64,000 nt of DNA from Nocardioides marinus (GCA_019801415.1 JAHVJD010000010.1:94712-158711), one strand, 5' to 3'. Positions 43,466-55,684 are shown, counted from the stretch's first letter. Numbers and translations: made by a program. The notes: generated from the sequence alone by a model not told the origin.

Positions 43466-44245
43466 CTACTCCAGTCCGTCGCTGTCGGGGGTCTGCCAGG
43501 CTAGGTGCTGACCGCCATCCGGGCAAATCATCTGGCCCGTCACGGCCCGTGCGCGTAAAAGATACGCCAGCGCAGCCGTGACATCTTCGCTGCTGGCCCC
43601 CCGTTGCAAAATGGTGGCCGCGCGTTGCCGCGAGAACTGGTCTGCTGTTTGCCGCGCTCCCCTCAGGGTTGGTCCCGGCCCGATGGCATTGACCCGGATC
43701 CAGGGGGCCAGCGCCTGTGCCGCGGTGCGCGTCAGCGTCCACAGCGCCGACTTGGCCAGGGTGTAGGACATGAAATCGGGGGTCAGCTTCAGGACCCGCT
43801 GGTCGATCATGTTGACCGCCAGCCCCCAGGCCAGCGGCTCGCCCTCCGCGTCGCGAAGCTCGCGCACGCCCTGTTGCGCGGCCATTGCCTGCAAAAGGAC
43901 AAAAGGGGCACGCAGGTTGCTGGCCATGTGACGATCCCAGCTGTCGCGGGTGGCGCAGGTCAGCGTGTCGCGCTCAAACACCGAGGCATTGTTCACGAGG
44001 CACGTGATCGGCCCACCCAGCGCGTCCACGGCACGTGGCAGCAGTGTCTGGCACTGCGCCTCGTCCAGCAGATCGGCCTGCAAGGTCACGGCCTGCCCCC
44101 CTTCGTCGACGATCTGGCTGGCGACCTCTTCGGCGGCCTCGGCCGAGGTTCCGTAATGCACCGCAACCGCATGACCGCCCCGGGCCAGCTCCAGCGCCAT
44201 GGCACGCCCCAGACGTCTGCCCGCTCCGGTCACCAATGCCCGCAT
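43466..44245 (-). CDS. SDR-family oxidoreductase
   Basis: A 259-residue short-chain dehydrogenase/reductase. The TGAGRRLG dinucleotide motif is at residues 5-12, LVNNASVFE in the middle, and the catalytic YTLAK (Tyr, Lys) within MSYTLAKSAL. Its sequence style resembles FolM/pteridine-reductase-like SDRs (LVNNASVFERD and a C-terminal PDGGQHLAWQTP), so reduction of a pterin is plausible but not certain. The ATG at 44245 has an AAGGAG upstream. It ends in a gap with an AT-rich regulatory region before uvrC. Confidence 0.88.
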   Translation of the reverse strand: MRALVTGAGRRLGRAMALELARGGHAVAVHYGTSAEAAEEVASQIVDEGGQAVTLQADLLDEAQCQTLLPRAVDALGGPITCLVNNASVFERDTLTCATRDSWDRHMASNLRAPFVLLQAMAAQQGVRELRDAEGEPLAWGLAVNMIDQRVLKLTPDFMSYTLAKSALWTLTRTAAQALAPWIRVNAIGPGPTLRGARQTADQFSRQRAATILQRGASSEDVTAALAYLLRARAVTGQMICPDGGQHLAWQTPDSDGLE

Positions 44246-44318
44246 CGCTGTCTCCTTCCTGCCCCGGCCCATGGGACAGCAGCCAATCGACGGCCCCTGC
44301 CCCTTGCCATGCCGGAGG

Positions 44319-45269
44319 TTAGAGCAGCACCGCCAGATACGCCAGATAGAGCGCGCTGAGGATGATCCCCCAGATGCGGGTGATGTCCTGTTTGAAGAAC
44401 ACGAACGGGATCAGCAGCAGCGACGCGGCCAGCATCACCCAGAGGTCAAACCGCAGGAACTCGGGATCCACCGAGATCGGTCCGACAAAGGTGGCGAGCC
44501 CGACGATGGCGAGGAGGTTGAACATGTTGGAGCCGATCACATTGCCCAGCGCGACATCCGCCTGCCGACGCAGCGCCGCCATGACCGTGGTGGCCAGTTC
44601 CGGCAGCGACGTGCCCACCGCCACCAGCGTCAGGCCAATCACGGTTTCGCTCACGCCATAGGTCCGGGCAATGATGGTGGAGTTGTCGACCAGAAGATCC
44701 GCCCCGAGCGGCAGCCCGACCAGACCCAGCAGGAGGTACAGCCCCACCCGCCAGTAGGGCATGTCCGGGTCGGCTTCCTCGATGTCTTCCAGGTCATCTT
44801 CCGCGGCCTTGCCGTTGCGGCGGTGGTTGCGGGCCTCGCGGAAGGCGATGCCCAACACCACCGACAGCGCGGCCAGCAGGATCAGGCCCGACCAGATGGT
44901 GAAGGTGCCGCAGAAGGCGAGGCCGATGAACAGCACCGATGCGATCAGCATGAAGATGTAATTCTTGCGCGTGCTGCACTCGCTGGTGTGCAGGGCCCGC
45001 ATCAGGGCGGGAATGCCCAGCACCAGCAGGATGTTGGCGGTGTTCGATCCCACCACGTTGCCCAACGCGATCCCATCCGCATTGCGTGCGACAGCCTTCA
45101 CGGCGATCAGCAGTTCCGGTGCCGAGGTGCCAAATGCCACGATCGTCAGGCTGACGATCAACGCGGGCACACCCAGACGCAGGCTGAGATTTACCGCCCC
45201 ACGCACCAGGGCGTCCCCTGCCAGCAGCAGAATCACCAGCCCCAGGGCCGAGTACAGCCATGGCATCAT
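44319..45269 (-). CDS. Calcium/sodium antiporter (CaCA family)
   Basis: The 316-residue protein has about ten helices in two homologous halves. Each half carries the alpha-repeat signature: VAFGTSAPEL in the first and VAVGTSLPEL in the second, whose acidic residues bind calcium. A cytoplasmic acidic loop (RRNGKAAEDDLEDIEEADPD) separates the halves. It exports calcium in exchange for sodium or protons. The first ATG at 45269 lies in an ATGA overlap with the zinc-ribbon gene and has GGAGGG upstream. Confidence 0.94.
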   Translation of the reverse strand: MMPWLYSALGLVILLLAGDALVRGAVNLSLRLGVPALIVSLTIVAFGTSAPELLIAVKAVARNADGIALGNVVGSNTANILLVLGIPALMRALHTSECSTRKNYIFMLIASVLFIGLAFCGTFTIWSGLILLAALSVVLGIAFREARNHRRNGKAAEDDLEDIEEADPDMPYWRVGLYLLLGLVGLPLGADLLVDNSTIIARTYGVSETVIGLTLVAVGTSLPELATTVMAALRRQADVALGNVIGSNMFNLLAIVGLATFVGPISVDPEFLRFDLWVMLAASLLLIPFVFFKQDITRIWGIILSALYLAYLAVLL

Positions 45270-45439
45270 TTGCCAGACCCTCCGTTCTTGCAGGCGCAGA
45301 CGCCCCTGCCGATCTTGAAGCGGCCACAGGACGGGCACCGCTTTGAATTGATATGTTTCTGGCCGGGAAACCGCAGCTTGCCGAACATCGCAAGCACCAC
45401 CATCACCACCAGAAAGATTGCAACGATCTTTACCAGCAC
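45266..45439 (-). CDS. Small membrane-anchored zinc-ribbon protein (57 aa)
   Basis: The short product has an N-terminal membrane helix (about residues 3-19) followed by a zinc-ribbon-like tetracysteine cluster with Cys at 35, 38, 48 and 50 (KRCPSCGRF and GVCACKNG). Start is a GTG one base after the S49 peptidase stop, and its stop overlaps the antiporter start. The three genes are thus tightly coupled. Function unknown. Confidence 0.75.
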   Translation of the reverse strand: MLVKIVAIFLVVMVVLAMFGKLRFPGQKHINSKRCPSCGRFKIGRGVCACKNGGSGK

Positions 45440-45440
45440 G

Positions 45441-46238
45441 TCAGAGCCCGAACCGCGCGAACTCGGCGCGCTCCTCGATTCCGGCCAGCGCGTCCTGGGC
45501 GATCTGCACGCCAAAGCGGCTCAACAGCGGCTTCTTGACGCCATAGCGGCGGAAGCGGACCTTTTTGCCGAAACGCTCCTGCATCTTGGGCTTGAGATGG
45601 CCGATACCGTCGATCAGGCCCAGCTCGGCCGCGCGGCGTGCCAGCCAGATCTCGCCGGTGAACAGGTTCTGATCCGTCGCCAGCTTGGCACCGCGGCGTT
45701 CGGTGACATGGTCGATGAAATTGGCGTGGATGTCGTTCAGGATCACCTTGAGACGCTCCACGTCCTCCGGGTTTTCCGGCCGGAACGGATCCAGCATCGA
45801 TTTACTCTCGCCCGCGGTATAGACGCGCCGCTCGACCCCTTGCCGGGCCAGCAGCACATGGGCGCCAAAGCCGGCCGAGATCACGCCGACGGACCCCACG
45901 ACAGAGCTGGCGTCCGCCCAGATCTCATCCGCCGCGGCCGCCAGCCAGTAGCCGCCCGAGGCCGCCACATCTTCGACGAAGGCGTAGACAGGGATCTCCA
46001 TCTCTTCGGCCAGGCTGCGGATGCGCGCTCCGATCAGGGAGCTTTGCACCGGCGAGCCACCGGGAGAATTGATCTCCAGCGCCACCGCGGCAGGTTTGCC
46101 TTTGCGGAAGGCACGTTCGAGCACGGGCGCCAAGGTTGTGTCGCTGAGAGAGCCGCGGCCGGTCATGCCGATGGCACCGTTCAGTCGCACCACGGCGACC
46201 AGCGGCTGTTTGTTCAGGAAAGGCAGGTGAAATCTCAT
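45441..46238 (-). CDS. S49-family signal peptide peptidase-like protease
   Basis: A 265-residue SppA-type protease. The nucleophile Ser94 lies in DVAASGGYWLA and the general base Lys146 in GESKSMLDPF, with the LEINSPGGSP oxyanion segment at 55-63. Short S49 peptidases such as this degrade membrane or signal peptides. Unlike E. coli SppA it has a single catalytic domain and no obvious N-terminal anchor. The ATG at 46238 is preferred; longer in-frame reads upstream lack coding character. It heads the peptidase-zinc ribbon-antiporter group. Confidence 0.9.
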   Translation of the reverse strand: MRFHLPFLNKQPLVAVVRLNGAIGMTGRGSLSDTTLAPVLERAFRKGKPAAVALEINSPGGSPVQSSLIGARIRSLAEEMEIPVYAFVEDVAASGGYWLAAAADEIWADASSVVGSVGVISAGFGAHVLLARQGVERRVYTAGESKSMLDPFRPENPEDVERLKVILNDIHANFIDHVTERRGAKLATDQNLFTGEIWLARRAAELGLIDGIGHLKPKMQERFGKKVRFRRYGVKKPLLSRFGVQIAQDALAGIEERAEFARFGL

Positions 46239-46440
46239 GGCGCCGATGTAGAGGCCCGCCCGAGGTGAAACAAGATGCGGTGCCGGGGGAATTGCGGTGA
46301 AATGCAAAAACCACACAGCCACAGGCAAAAATGCAACGCTGCCCCGACCACCTGCCGGTCCAGGCCCGCGTGCCGCCAGATCAAAACGCTCCCGCCCGTC
46401 AGGCCATCTGCCGCGGCAGCTGCCTTCCCGTTGGGCGGCA

Positions 46441-46487
46441 CGCCGCGCGAACGCGCGGCGCGGCACGCGCAGCGTGCCGGGCCCAAC
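46441..46487. repeat. GC-rich hairpin element, GCCCAAC type (copy 5)
   Basis: GGCACGC-GCA-GCGTGCC is followed by GGGCCCAAC. To its left CGCCGCGCG / CGCGCGGCG form another stem, and a GTTGGGCGGCACGC stretch nearby pairs with the right end to give a longer palindrome. It lies in a 312-base gap past the ABC permease gene. No gene is seen in that gap. Confidence 0.6.
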
Positions 46488-46550
46488 TGCAAGGCGGCCG
46501 CCAGGCCGCAGGCGCAGGCGGGAGCATATGCTGCCCCGCGCCTGTCGCGC

Positions 46551-47312
46551 TCAGGCGCGGATGCGCCAGCCGGTCTTGAAGATCCACCAGATCACGCCCA
46601 TGCAGGCCAGGGTGAAACCGCCGATGGCGCAGAGGCTCAGCAGCACCGGCACATCCGCCTGGCCAAAGAAGGCCCAGCGAAAGCCCGACACCAGGTAGAC
46701 CACCGGGTTGAACAGGGTAATGGTCTGCCACACCGGCGGCAGCATCGAGATCGAGTAGAAGGACCCGCCGAGGAACACCAGCGGTGTCACTACCAGCAGC
46801 GGCACCAGTTGCAGCTGCTCGAAATTGCCAGCCCAGATACCGATGATGAAGCCCATCAGCGCAAAGCTGAGACAGGTCAGCACCAGAAAGGCCACCATGG
46901 CGATGGGGTGCTGGATATGCAGATCAACGAACAGCGAAGCGGTGCACAGGATCACGGTGCCGATGAACAGCGACTTCGTCGCCGCCGCGCCGACAAAGCC
47001 TGCGACCACCTCGAGGAAATTGATCGGGGCCGACAGGATCTCGTAGATATTGCCGATGAATTTCGGGAAATAGATCCCGAAGGAGGCGTTGGAGATGCTC
47101 TGGGTTATGACCGACAGCATGATCAGCCCCGGCACGATGAAGGCGCCGTATTCCACGCCGTCGACTTCCTCGATGCGGCTGCCGATGGCGCTGCCGAAGA
47201 CCACGAAATACAGCGAGGTCGACAAAACCGGCGAGATGAAGCTTTGCAGGAAGGTGCGCCAGAACCGCGCCATTTCCGCCTTGTAGATGGTGGCCACTGC
47301 CGTCCAATTCAT
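46551..47312 (-). CDS. ABC-2 type transporter permease
   Basis: A 253-residue integral membrane protein with about six helices, starting [19 protein letters not shown], typical of ABC-2 exporters (DrrB/NodJ type). With the ATPase next door it forms an exporter for an unknown small molecule, lipid or polysaccharide precursor. The ATG at 47312 overlaps the ATPase stop by four bases. Past its stop lies a hairpin-rich intergenic region. Confidence 0.93.
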   Translation of the reverse strand: MNWTAVATIYKAEMARFWRTFLQSFISPVLSTSLYFVVFGSAIGSRIEEVDGVEYGAFIVPGLIMLSVITQSISNASFGIYFPKFIGNIYEILSAPINFLEVVAGFVGAAATKSLFIGTVILCTASLFVDLHIQHPIAMVAFLVLTCLSFALMGFIIGIWAGNFEQLQLVPLLVVTPLVFLGGSFYSISMLPPVWQTITLFNPVVYLVSGFRWAFFGQADVPVLLSLCAIGGFTLACMGVIWWIFKTGWRIRA

Positions 47313-48277
47313 GCCGCGTCTCCTGAAACTGCCGCTGTGCCGCTCCGGTCAGCGCCGTTGCGTGCGACGAGACCCACAAAGATGTCCTCGAGGCTGGATT
47401 CCCGGGTCTGCACATCCGCCAGCACCAGTCCGGCCTGCGCCACGTCATTCAGCAAGGTGGTGATCCCCGTACGCTCGGCCCGCGTGTCGTAGGTATACAG
47501 CAACCCGTAGCCGCCATTGACCAGCTCGAGCCGATGTGGCGCCAATCCGGCCGGGATTTCCGATATCGGAGCGGTCAGCTGCACTTCCAGCTGCTTCTGA
47601 CCCATCCGTGCCATCAGCTGCTCCTTCTCCTCCACCAGCAGCAGCTCGCCGCCGGTGATCACCCCGACACGGTCGGCAATCGCCTCGGCCTCTTCGATGT
47701 AATGGGTGGTCAGGATGATGGTCACGCCATCGGCCTTCAGCTCGGCGACGATTTCCCACATGTCCTTGCGCAATTCCACATCGACCCCCGCGGTCGGCTC
47801 ATCGAGGAACAGGATCCGCGGGTCATGCGCCAGCGCCTTAGCGATCAGCACCCGTCGTTTCATGCCGCCGGACAGTTCCATGATCTTGCTGTCGCGTTTC
47901 TCCCACAACGACAGCTTGCGCAAGACCGCCTCGATCCGGGCCGGATCGGCGGGTTTCCCGAACAGCCCGCGCGAGAAGGTTACCGTGTCCAGGACCTTGG
48001 CGAAGGGCTCCAGCGTGATCTCCTGCGGCACCAGCCCGATCAAAGACCGGGCGGCCCGAAATTCCGTCACATTGTCGAAGCCGCCGACGCTGACCTGACC
48101 CGAAGACGCGGTGGTGATGCCGCAGATGGTGGAAATCAGCGTTGTCTTGCCCGCGCCATTGGGCCCGAGGAGGGCCAGGATTTCACCCTCTTCGATATCC
48201 AGAGAGACGCCCTTCAGCGCCTCGAATCCGCCGTCATAGACCTTGCGCAGGTCGCGGATGGACAGGATGGCTGCCAT
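47309..48277 (-). CDS. ABC transporter ATP-binding protein
   Basis: A 322-residue ABC ATPase. Walker A GPNGAGKT is at residues 38-45, the signature LSGGMKRR starts at 135, and Walker B ILFLDEP is at 155-161, followed by the usual [16 protein letters not shown]is-loop. It has an extra C-terminal domain of about 90 residues (from [12 protein letters not shown]), as in DrrA/NatA-type subunits. Overlap with the permease gene supports a two-gene exporter operon. Confidence 0.94.
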   Translation of the reverse strand: MAAILSIRDLRKVYDGGFEALKGVSLDIEEGEILALLGPNGAGKTTLISTICGITTASSGQVSVGGFDNVTEFRAARSLIGLVPQEITLEPFAKVLDTVTFSRGLFGKPADPARIEAVLRKLSLWEKRDSKIMELSGGMKRRVLIAKALAHDPRILFLDEPTAGVDVELRKDMWEIVAELKADGVTIILTTHYIEEAEAIADRVGVITGGELLLVEEKEQLMARMGQKQLEVQLTAPISEIPAGLAPHRLELVNGGYGLLYTYDTRAERTGITTLLNDVAQAGLVLADVQTRESSLEDIFVGLVARNGADRSGTAAVSGDAA

Positions 48278-48399
48278 GATGCCTCCGGTGTATGCTCAAA
48301 TCCCGGCCACCCTAGCGGCAGTGTGCCGCATCTGCCAGCCCCGCAACCCGCATATGCAACTGTGCATCAGCGCAGAGAGCGCGCGCGAAGGAGCCGACC

Positions 48400-48933
48400 T
48401 CACCCGCGACCGGTCACCTTGCTGAACCAGCCCTTCTTGTCGGCGCCATCGGCTTCTGCCTCCGACGCCTCGGCCGCATCGTCCTGGGCGTTCTCAGGCG
48501 AGAGGTGAGACTGGAGATTGGCGAAGAACTGATCCGCCATCTTCTTGGCGAATCCATCGATGATGCGGCTGCCCAGCTGCGCCAGCTTGCCGCCGACCTT
48601 GGCCTCGACGTCATAGGACAACAGCGTGCCGGTCTCTGACGGGGCCAGCGTCACCGTGGCGCCGCCCTTGGCAAATCCGGCCGCGCCGCCCTTGCCTTCA
48701 CCGCTGATCTTCAGCTGCTCGCCCGGCACCATGTCCGACAGCGTCACCTGCCCCTTGAAGGTCGCCTTCACCGGGCCGACCTTTTGCGTGACCTTGGCCT
48801 CGAATCCGTCTTCCGGGGTGCCGGTCACCTCCTGCGCGCCGGGCACGCAGGCCTTCAGGGCCTCGGGATCCAGCAGGGCCGCATACACAGTGGCGGGATC
48901 GGCGGCGATTTCCTTCTGGTCAGTCATCTGCAT
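48400..48933 (-). CDS. CoxG/SRPBCC-fold protein
   Basis: A 177-residue protein whose first 145 residues have the CoxG (carbon monoxide dehydrogenase subunit G) pattern: DPATVYAALLDPEALKACVPG, then FEAKVTQKVGPVKATFKGQV and GGKLAQLGSRIIDGFAKKMADQFF. The fold is a lipid- or ligand-binding helix-grip. An acidic C-terminal tail of about 30 residues follows. CoxG proteins are linked to membrane attachment or maturation of molybdenum CO dehydrogenases, but no such enzyme is in the window. Confidence 0.87.
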   Translation of the reverse strand: MQMTDQKEIAADPATVYAALLDPEALKACVPGAQEVTGTPEDGFEAKVTQKVGPVKATFKGQVTLSDMVPGEQLKISGEGKGGAAGFAKGGATVTLAPSETGTLLSYDVEAKVGGKLAQLGSRIIDGFAKKMADQFFANLQSHLSPENAQDDAAEASEAEADGADKKGWFSKVTGRG

Positions 48934-49038
48934 GGCTTGGCCTCCCTGGCGTCATGGCGTGTTTCACCAGACCTAGCCAACGGGCCGCGGCCTGCCAAGC
49001 CATCTGTCACGGGCTGCGGGCGGCAGCGCTGCATTTTT

Positions 49039-49081
49039 ATCTTGACGTCAAGATTATCGGCAATTATCTCGATGTCAAGAC
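49039..49081. promoter_or_regulatory. Tandem palindromic operators over a promoter
   Basis: ATCTTGACGTCAAGAT (49039-49054) is a perfect 16-bp palindrome. A second copy, ATCTCGATGTCAAGAC (49066-49081), lies 27 bp downstream centre to centre. A -35-like TTGACG lies within the first and a -10-like TATCTC begins within the second, 17 bp apart. The arrangement is that of MarR-type repressor sites blocking the gene at 49101. Confidence 0.62.
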
Positions 49082-49100
49082 AACTGAAAGGAGCACCCCA

Positions 49101-49775
49101 ATGAAAATCCTCATCCTCGGCGCCACCGGCGATGTTGGCGGCGCGGCCCTGCGTGCGGCCGTAGCCCGCGGCCATCAGGTCACAGCAGCCGCCCGCAAGC
49201 CGCAGGTGCTGGCAGCGATCAGCCCGCTGGTCACCCCCTGCCCGCTGGACCTGCTGGCCCGGCCGCGGGCGGCGGCCGAGGCGGCTGTCGGTCACGACCT
49301 GATCATCAGCGCCCTGCGCCCGCCGGTGGGGCGCGAGGCCGACCTTGTGCCCCTGACCCGCGCGGCGCTGGAGGCCGCCACGACGGCCGGTATCCCGGTG
49401 CTGGTCACCGGCGGCGCCGCAACGTTGAAACTGGCCGATGGCAGCGGCCACACGGTGCTGACCGCCCCCGGTTTCCTGCCGGACAGCGTGCGCCCGATTG
49501 CCGAGGCCTGCGCCGCGCAGGACGCGGTGCTGGATGCCGCCACCGACACCGAATGGACCTGCCTGCGCCCACCTGCGATGCTGATGGAGGGTCCAGCGAC
49601 CGGGCGCTACCGCTTCGGCACCGACACGCTGGTGGTGGATGAGGAGGGCAACTCGCAGATTTCATTCGCTGATTTCGGCTCTGCGCTGATCGATCTCGCC
49701 GAAGCGCCCCGCGACAATCATGGCAAGCTGACCGTTGCCTGGGGCGCTCCCGCCCCGGCCCTGGCGGCCGACTGA
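49101..49775 (+). CDS. NAD(P)-binding reductase-like protein
   Basis: A 224-residue protein of the extended/atypical SDR type with the N-terminal GxxGxxG motif GATGDVGG at residues 7-14. No Tyr-x3-Lys catalytic pair is visible, as in NmrA/NAD(P)H-binding regulators and anhydrosialate- or quinone-type reductases. A GGAG eight bases before the ATG supports the start. The tandem operators upstream suggest repression relieved by a ligand, so a stress or aromatic-compound role is likely. No regulator gene is adjacent. It ends in a convergent gap with two hairpin elements before pobA. Confidence 0.8.
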   Translation: MKILILGATGDVGGAALRAAVARGHQVTAAARKPQVLAAISPLVTPCPLDLLARPRAAAEAAVGHDLIISALRPPVGREADLVPLTRAALEAATTAGIPVLVTGGAATLKLADGSGHTVLTAPGFLPDSVRPIAEACAAQDAVLDAATDTEWTCLRPPAMLMEGPATGRYRFGTDTLVVDEEGNSQISFADFGSALIDLAEAPRDNHGKLTVAWGAPAPALAAD

Positions 49776-49783
49776 CGCCGGTA

Positions 49784-49823
49784 CTTGGGCCGCGTTGGGC
49801 CCGGCAGCGCGCCAAGCGCGCTG
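49784..49823. repeat. GC-rich hairpin element, minus orientation (copy 6)
   Basis: On the minus strand CAGCGCGC-TTG-GCGCGCTG is followed by CCGGGCCCAAC, the same tail as copies 2 and 4. A preceding CTTGGGCC pairs with GGCCCAAG of copy 7, so the two copies form an inverted pair. Confidence 0.65.
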
Positions 49824-49860
49824 CGAGGCGCGCACCGAACCGCTTCGGAAAAAAGCTGAC

Positions 49861-49895
49861 GGGCAGCGCGCGCCAGCGCGCTGCCCGGCCCAAGG
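49861..49895. repeat. GC-rich hairpin element, plus orientation (copy 7)
   Basis: GGGCAGCGCGC-GCCA-GCGCGCTGCCC is a perfect 11-bp stem followed by GGCCCAAGG. With copy 6 it fills the convergent gap between the NAD(P)-binding gene and pobA. Confidence 0.68.
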
Positions 49896-49964
49896 CTTTG
49901 GCATGTATCTGTGATGCAGGGCAAAGGCGCGGGAGCCCCTCGCCGCAGCGGCACGCGGCTCAGC

Positions 49965-53263
<3,299 letters not shown>

Positions 53264-53265
53264 GC

Positions 53266-53433
53266 TCAGTCGTTTTTCTTGGGCTTTTCGGCGGCAGCCT
53301 TCATCCGCTTCAGCAGCTCGGCCTTGCTGGCCTGCTTGCCAAAGGGGTTCTTTGCCGTGCCCTTGGCGTTATGCTCGGCATGGCGCGGCTTGTTGCGGCC
53401 CATGCGGGCGCCGCCCATTCTGCTGTAGTCCAT
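53266..53433 (-). CDS. Small basic protein of 55 residues
   Basis: A short frame read from the reverse strand: MDYSRMGGARMGRNKPRHAE at the start, then Lys/Ala-rich sequence with NPFGKQASKAELLKRMK and a Lys-rich end (EKPKKND). GGAGG lies seven bases before the ATG at 53433. The composition suggests nucleic-acid binding. It is a credible gene because the reading frame, start site and convergent end next to the racemase gene all fit. Function unknown. Confidence 0.75.
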   Translation of the reverse strand: MDYSRMGGARMGRNKPRHAEHNAKGTAKNPFGKQASKAELLKRMKAAAEKPKKND

Positions 53434-53460
53434 GGTGTGACCTCCGGGTCTGTGCGCACA

Positions 53461-53497
53461 ATGCGCGAGGATGCAGCTCTTGCCGCATCCTGCGCAT
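53461..53497 (-). terminator. Strong hairpin after hemE
   Basis: ATGCGC-AGGATGC and GCATCCT-GCGCAT pair over 13 bp with one bulged base around a 10-base loop, just past the hemE stop codon on the minus strand. There is no T-run, so termination may be weak. It also precedes the 55-residue gene. Confidence 0.55.
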
Positions 53498-53507
53498 CAG
53501 CACAAGA

Positions 53508-54542
53508 TCAGCCTTCGCGCACCGTGTCGATCATCAGCTGCACATTGTCCGGATCCGCGTCCGGCGTGATGCCGTGGCCGAGGTTGAAGATATGCGGGCC
53601 ATTTCTGAAGGCGGCAACGATGCGGCGGGTCTCGTCGACCAGTTCCTGACCGCCGGTCACCATGTGGCGCGAGGCGAGATTGCCCTGCACACAGCCGTCC
53701 ACCTGCACATGTGCCGCAGCCCATTCGGGATCGACCGAGTTGTCCAGCGCCACGCAGTCGATGCCGGTCGCCTTGGCAAAGCCCACGTATTTCTCGCCCG
53801 CTTCGCGCGGGAAGCCGATCACCGGGATGCCTGGATGGCGCGCCTTCAGCGCGGCGGTGATCTGGCGGCAGGGTTCCAGCGCGTATTTCTCGAACGCCTC
53901 GCCCTGCAGCGAACCCGCCCAGCTGTCAAAGATCTTGACCACCTCGGCCCCGGCCTCGATCTGGCAGGAGAGGTATTCGATGGTGGCTTCGGTGATGCGG
54001 GCCAGCAGCGCCTCGAACAGGGCGGTGTTTTCCTCGCGCAGCGCATGGGCCGGTCCCTGATCCGGCGTGCCACGGCCCGCGATCATGTAGGTGGCGACCG
54101 TCCAGGGCGCACCGGCAAAGCCGATCAGCGTGGTCTCGGACGGCAGTTCGCGCGACAGGATGCGCACGGTCTCATAGATCGGGTTCAGCGTCTCGTGGAT
54201 GTCGGCCACCGGGCCAAGCTTGGCAAAATCCGCCTCGGTCGTGATGGTCGACAGCCGCGGACCTTCGCCGGTCACGAACCACAGATCCGCGCCCAGCGCC
54301 TGCGGCACCAAGAGGATGTCGGCAAACAGGATCGCCGCGTCAAAGCCATAGCGGCGGATCGGCTGCAGCGTGACCTCGGCCGCCAGATCCGGGTTGTAGC
54401 AAAGCTTGAGGAAATCCCCCGCCTCGGCCCGTGTCGCACGGTACTCCGGCAGGTAGCGGCCCGCCTGGCGCATCATCCAGATCGGCGGCACATCCTGTTT
54501 CTCGCCCGCCAATGCACGCAGCAGCTTCTTTTGTCCGGCCAT
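53508..54542 (-). CDS. hemE: Uroporphyrinogen decarboxylase
   Basis: HemE removes four carboxyl groups from uroporphyrinogen III to form coproporphyrinogen III. The 344-residue protein carries [20 protein letters not shown] (the Arg and Asp-rich substrate site), [16 protein letters not shown], and [18 protein letters not shown], all family hallmarks. It faces away from hemC across a 180-base gap, so separate promoters are likely. Confidence 0.97.
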   Translation of the reverse strand: MAGQKKLLRALAGEKQDVPPIWMMRQAGRYLPEYRATRAEAGDFLKLCYNPDLAAEVTLQPIRRYGFDAAILFADILLVPQALGADLWFVTGEGPRLSTITTEADFAKLGPVADIHETLNPIYETVRILSRELPSETTLIGFAGAPWTVATYMIAGRGTPDQGPAHALREENTALFEALLARITEATIEYLSCQIEAGAEVVKIFDSWAGSLQGEAFEKYALEPCRQITAALKARHPGIPVIGFPREAGEKYVGFAKATGIDCVALDNSVDPEWAAAHVQVDGCVQGNLASRHMVTGGQELVDETRRIVAAFRNGPHIFNLGHGITPDADPDNVQLMIDTVREG

Positions 54543-54724
54543 GTCACCCTCGCTATCATTCGCCCCCTGAGGTCACGCCTGCGCGGGCGAATGTCAAGGG
54601 CAGGGGCGATCTGCCGCGCCCCCGGCCCGGGCACTTTGCCCCATGGCAAAGCCGCCCGGCACAGGCCATGCGAGGGACAAAACCTGTTTCCACCGGGGCG
54701 CAAACTGATTTAAGGCTTCTTTCC

Positions 54725-55684
54725 ATGACACTGACCCTGCCCACCCCCGCTTCGCCCCTGAAAATCGGCACCCGCGGATCGCCGCTGGCGCTGGCCCAGG
54801 CGCATGAAACCCGCGACCGTCTGGCCGCCGCCTTCGACCTGCCGTCCGAGGCCTTCGAGATCGTGGTGATCAAGACCACCGGCGACAATCAGGCGCTGAT
54901 CGCGGCGGACAAGCCGTTGAAGACGCTGGGCGGCAAGGGGCTGTTCACCAAGGAGATCGAAGAGGCGCTGCTGTCCGGCGGCATCGACATCGCGGTGCAT
55001 TCGATGAAGGACATGCCGGTGGCCCAGCCCGAAGGGCTGCAGCTGGATTGCTACCTGCCGCGCGAAGACGTGCGTGATGCGTTCATCTCGCCCGCGCTGT
55101 CCTCGATCCATGATCTTGCGCCGGGCGCGGTCGTGGGCACCTCGTCGCTGCGCCGCCGCGCGCAGCTCTTGAACCGCCGCCCCGATCTGAAGGTGGTGGA
55201 GTTCCGCGGCAACGTTCAGACCCGGCTGCGCAAATTGTCCGAGGGCGTGGCCGAGTGCACCTTCCTCGCCATGGCCGGGCTGAACCGGCTGGCGATGGCC
55301 GATGTGCCCGCCACCGCGATTGAGACCGCCGACATGCTGCCCGCCGTGGCGCAGGGCGCAATCGGTATTGAATGCCGCACTGACGACAGCCGCGCGCGCG
55401 ACATGCTGGCAGCGATCCATGACGGGCTGACAGGCCAGCGGCTGGCGGCGGAACGCGCCTTCCTCGCGGCGCTGGACGGCTCTTGCGAGACCCCGATCGC
55501 GGGCCTTGCGGAACTGGACGGCCCCACCCTGCGCCTGCGCGGCGAGGTGCTGCGCCCGGACGGGTCCGAGGCAATCAGCGACGACCAGACCTGCCCCGTG
55601 GAGGACGGTGCGGAGCTGGGCCGCGAGATGGCCGCGAAACTGCTGCAACAGGCAGGCCCCGGCTTTTTCGACTGGAAATCGTAA
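54725..55684 (+). CDS. hemC: Porphobilinogen deaminase
   Basis: HemC joins four porphobilinogens into hydroxymethylbilane. The 319-residue protein starts with IGTRGSPLALAQAHETRDRL. It has the VHSMKDMP substrate loop (Lys/Asp), GTSSLRRRAQLL and RGNVQTRL, and Cys254 in DGSCETPIAG that holds the dipyrromethane cofactor. Length is normal. It diverges from hemE and ends in a short convergent gap before the GH25 lipoprotein gene. Confidence 0.97.
   Translation: MTLTLPTPASPLKIGTRGSPLALAQAHETRDRLAAAFDLPSEAFEIVVIKTTGDNQALIAADKPLKTLGGKGLFTKEIEEALLSGGIDIAVHSMKDMPVAQPEGLQLDCYLPREDVRDAFISPALSSIHDLAPGAVVGTSSLRRRAQLLNRRPDLKVVEFRGNVQTRLRKLSEGVAECTFLAMAGLNRLAMADVPATAIETADMLPAVAQGAIGIECRTDDSRARDMLAAIHDGLTGQRLAAERAFLAALDGSCETPIAGLAELDGPTLRLRGEVLRPDGSEAISDDQTCPVEDGAELGREMAAKLLQQAGPGFFDWKS

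Noticed and set aside
44199..46268. 689-codon plus-strand frame across antiporter and peptidase genes
   Set aside because: Antisense to three well-supported genes, Gln/Arg/His-rich and without domains.
53508..54724. hemE as a marker of the chromosome origin, as in Caulobacter
   Set aside because: In Caulobacter the origin abuts hemE, but here hemE faces hemC and a 55-residue gene with no AT-rich origin region or DnaA boxes in the gap.
54543..54724. Upstream extension of hemC from 54431
   Set aside because: The extra codons overlap hemE antisense, and the ATG at 54725 precedes the conserved start of the enzyme.
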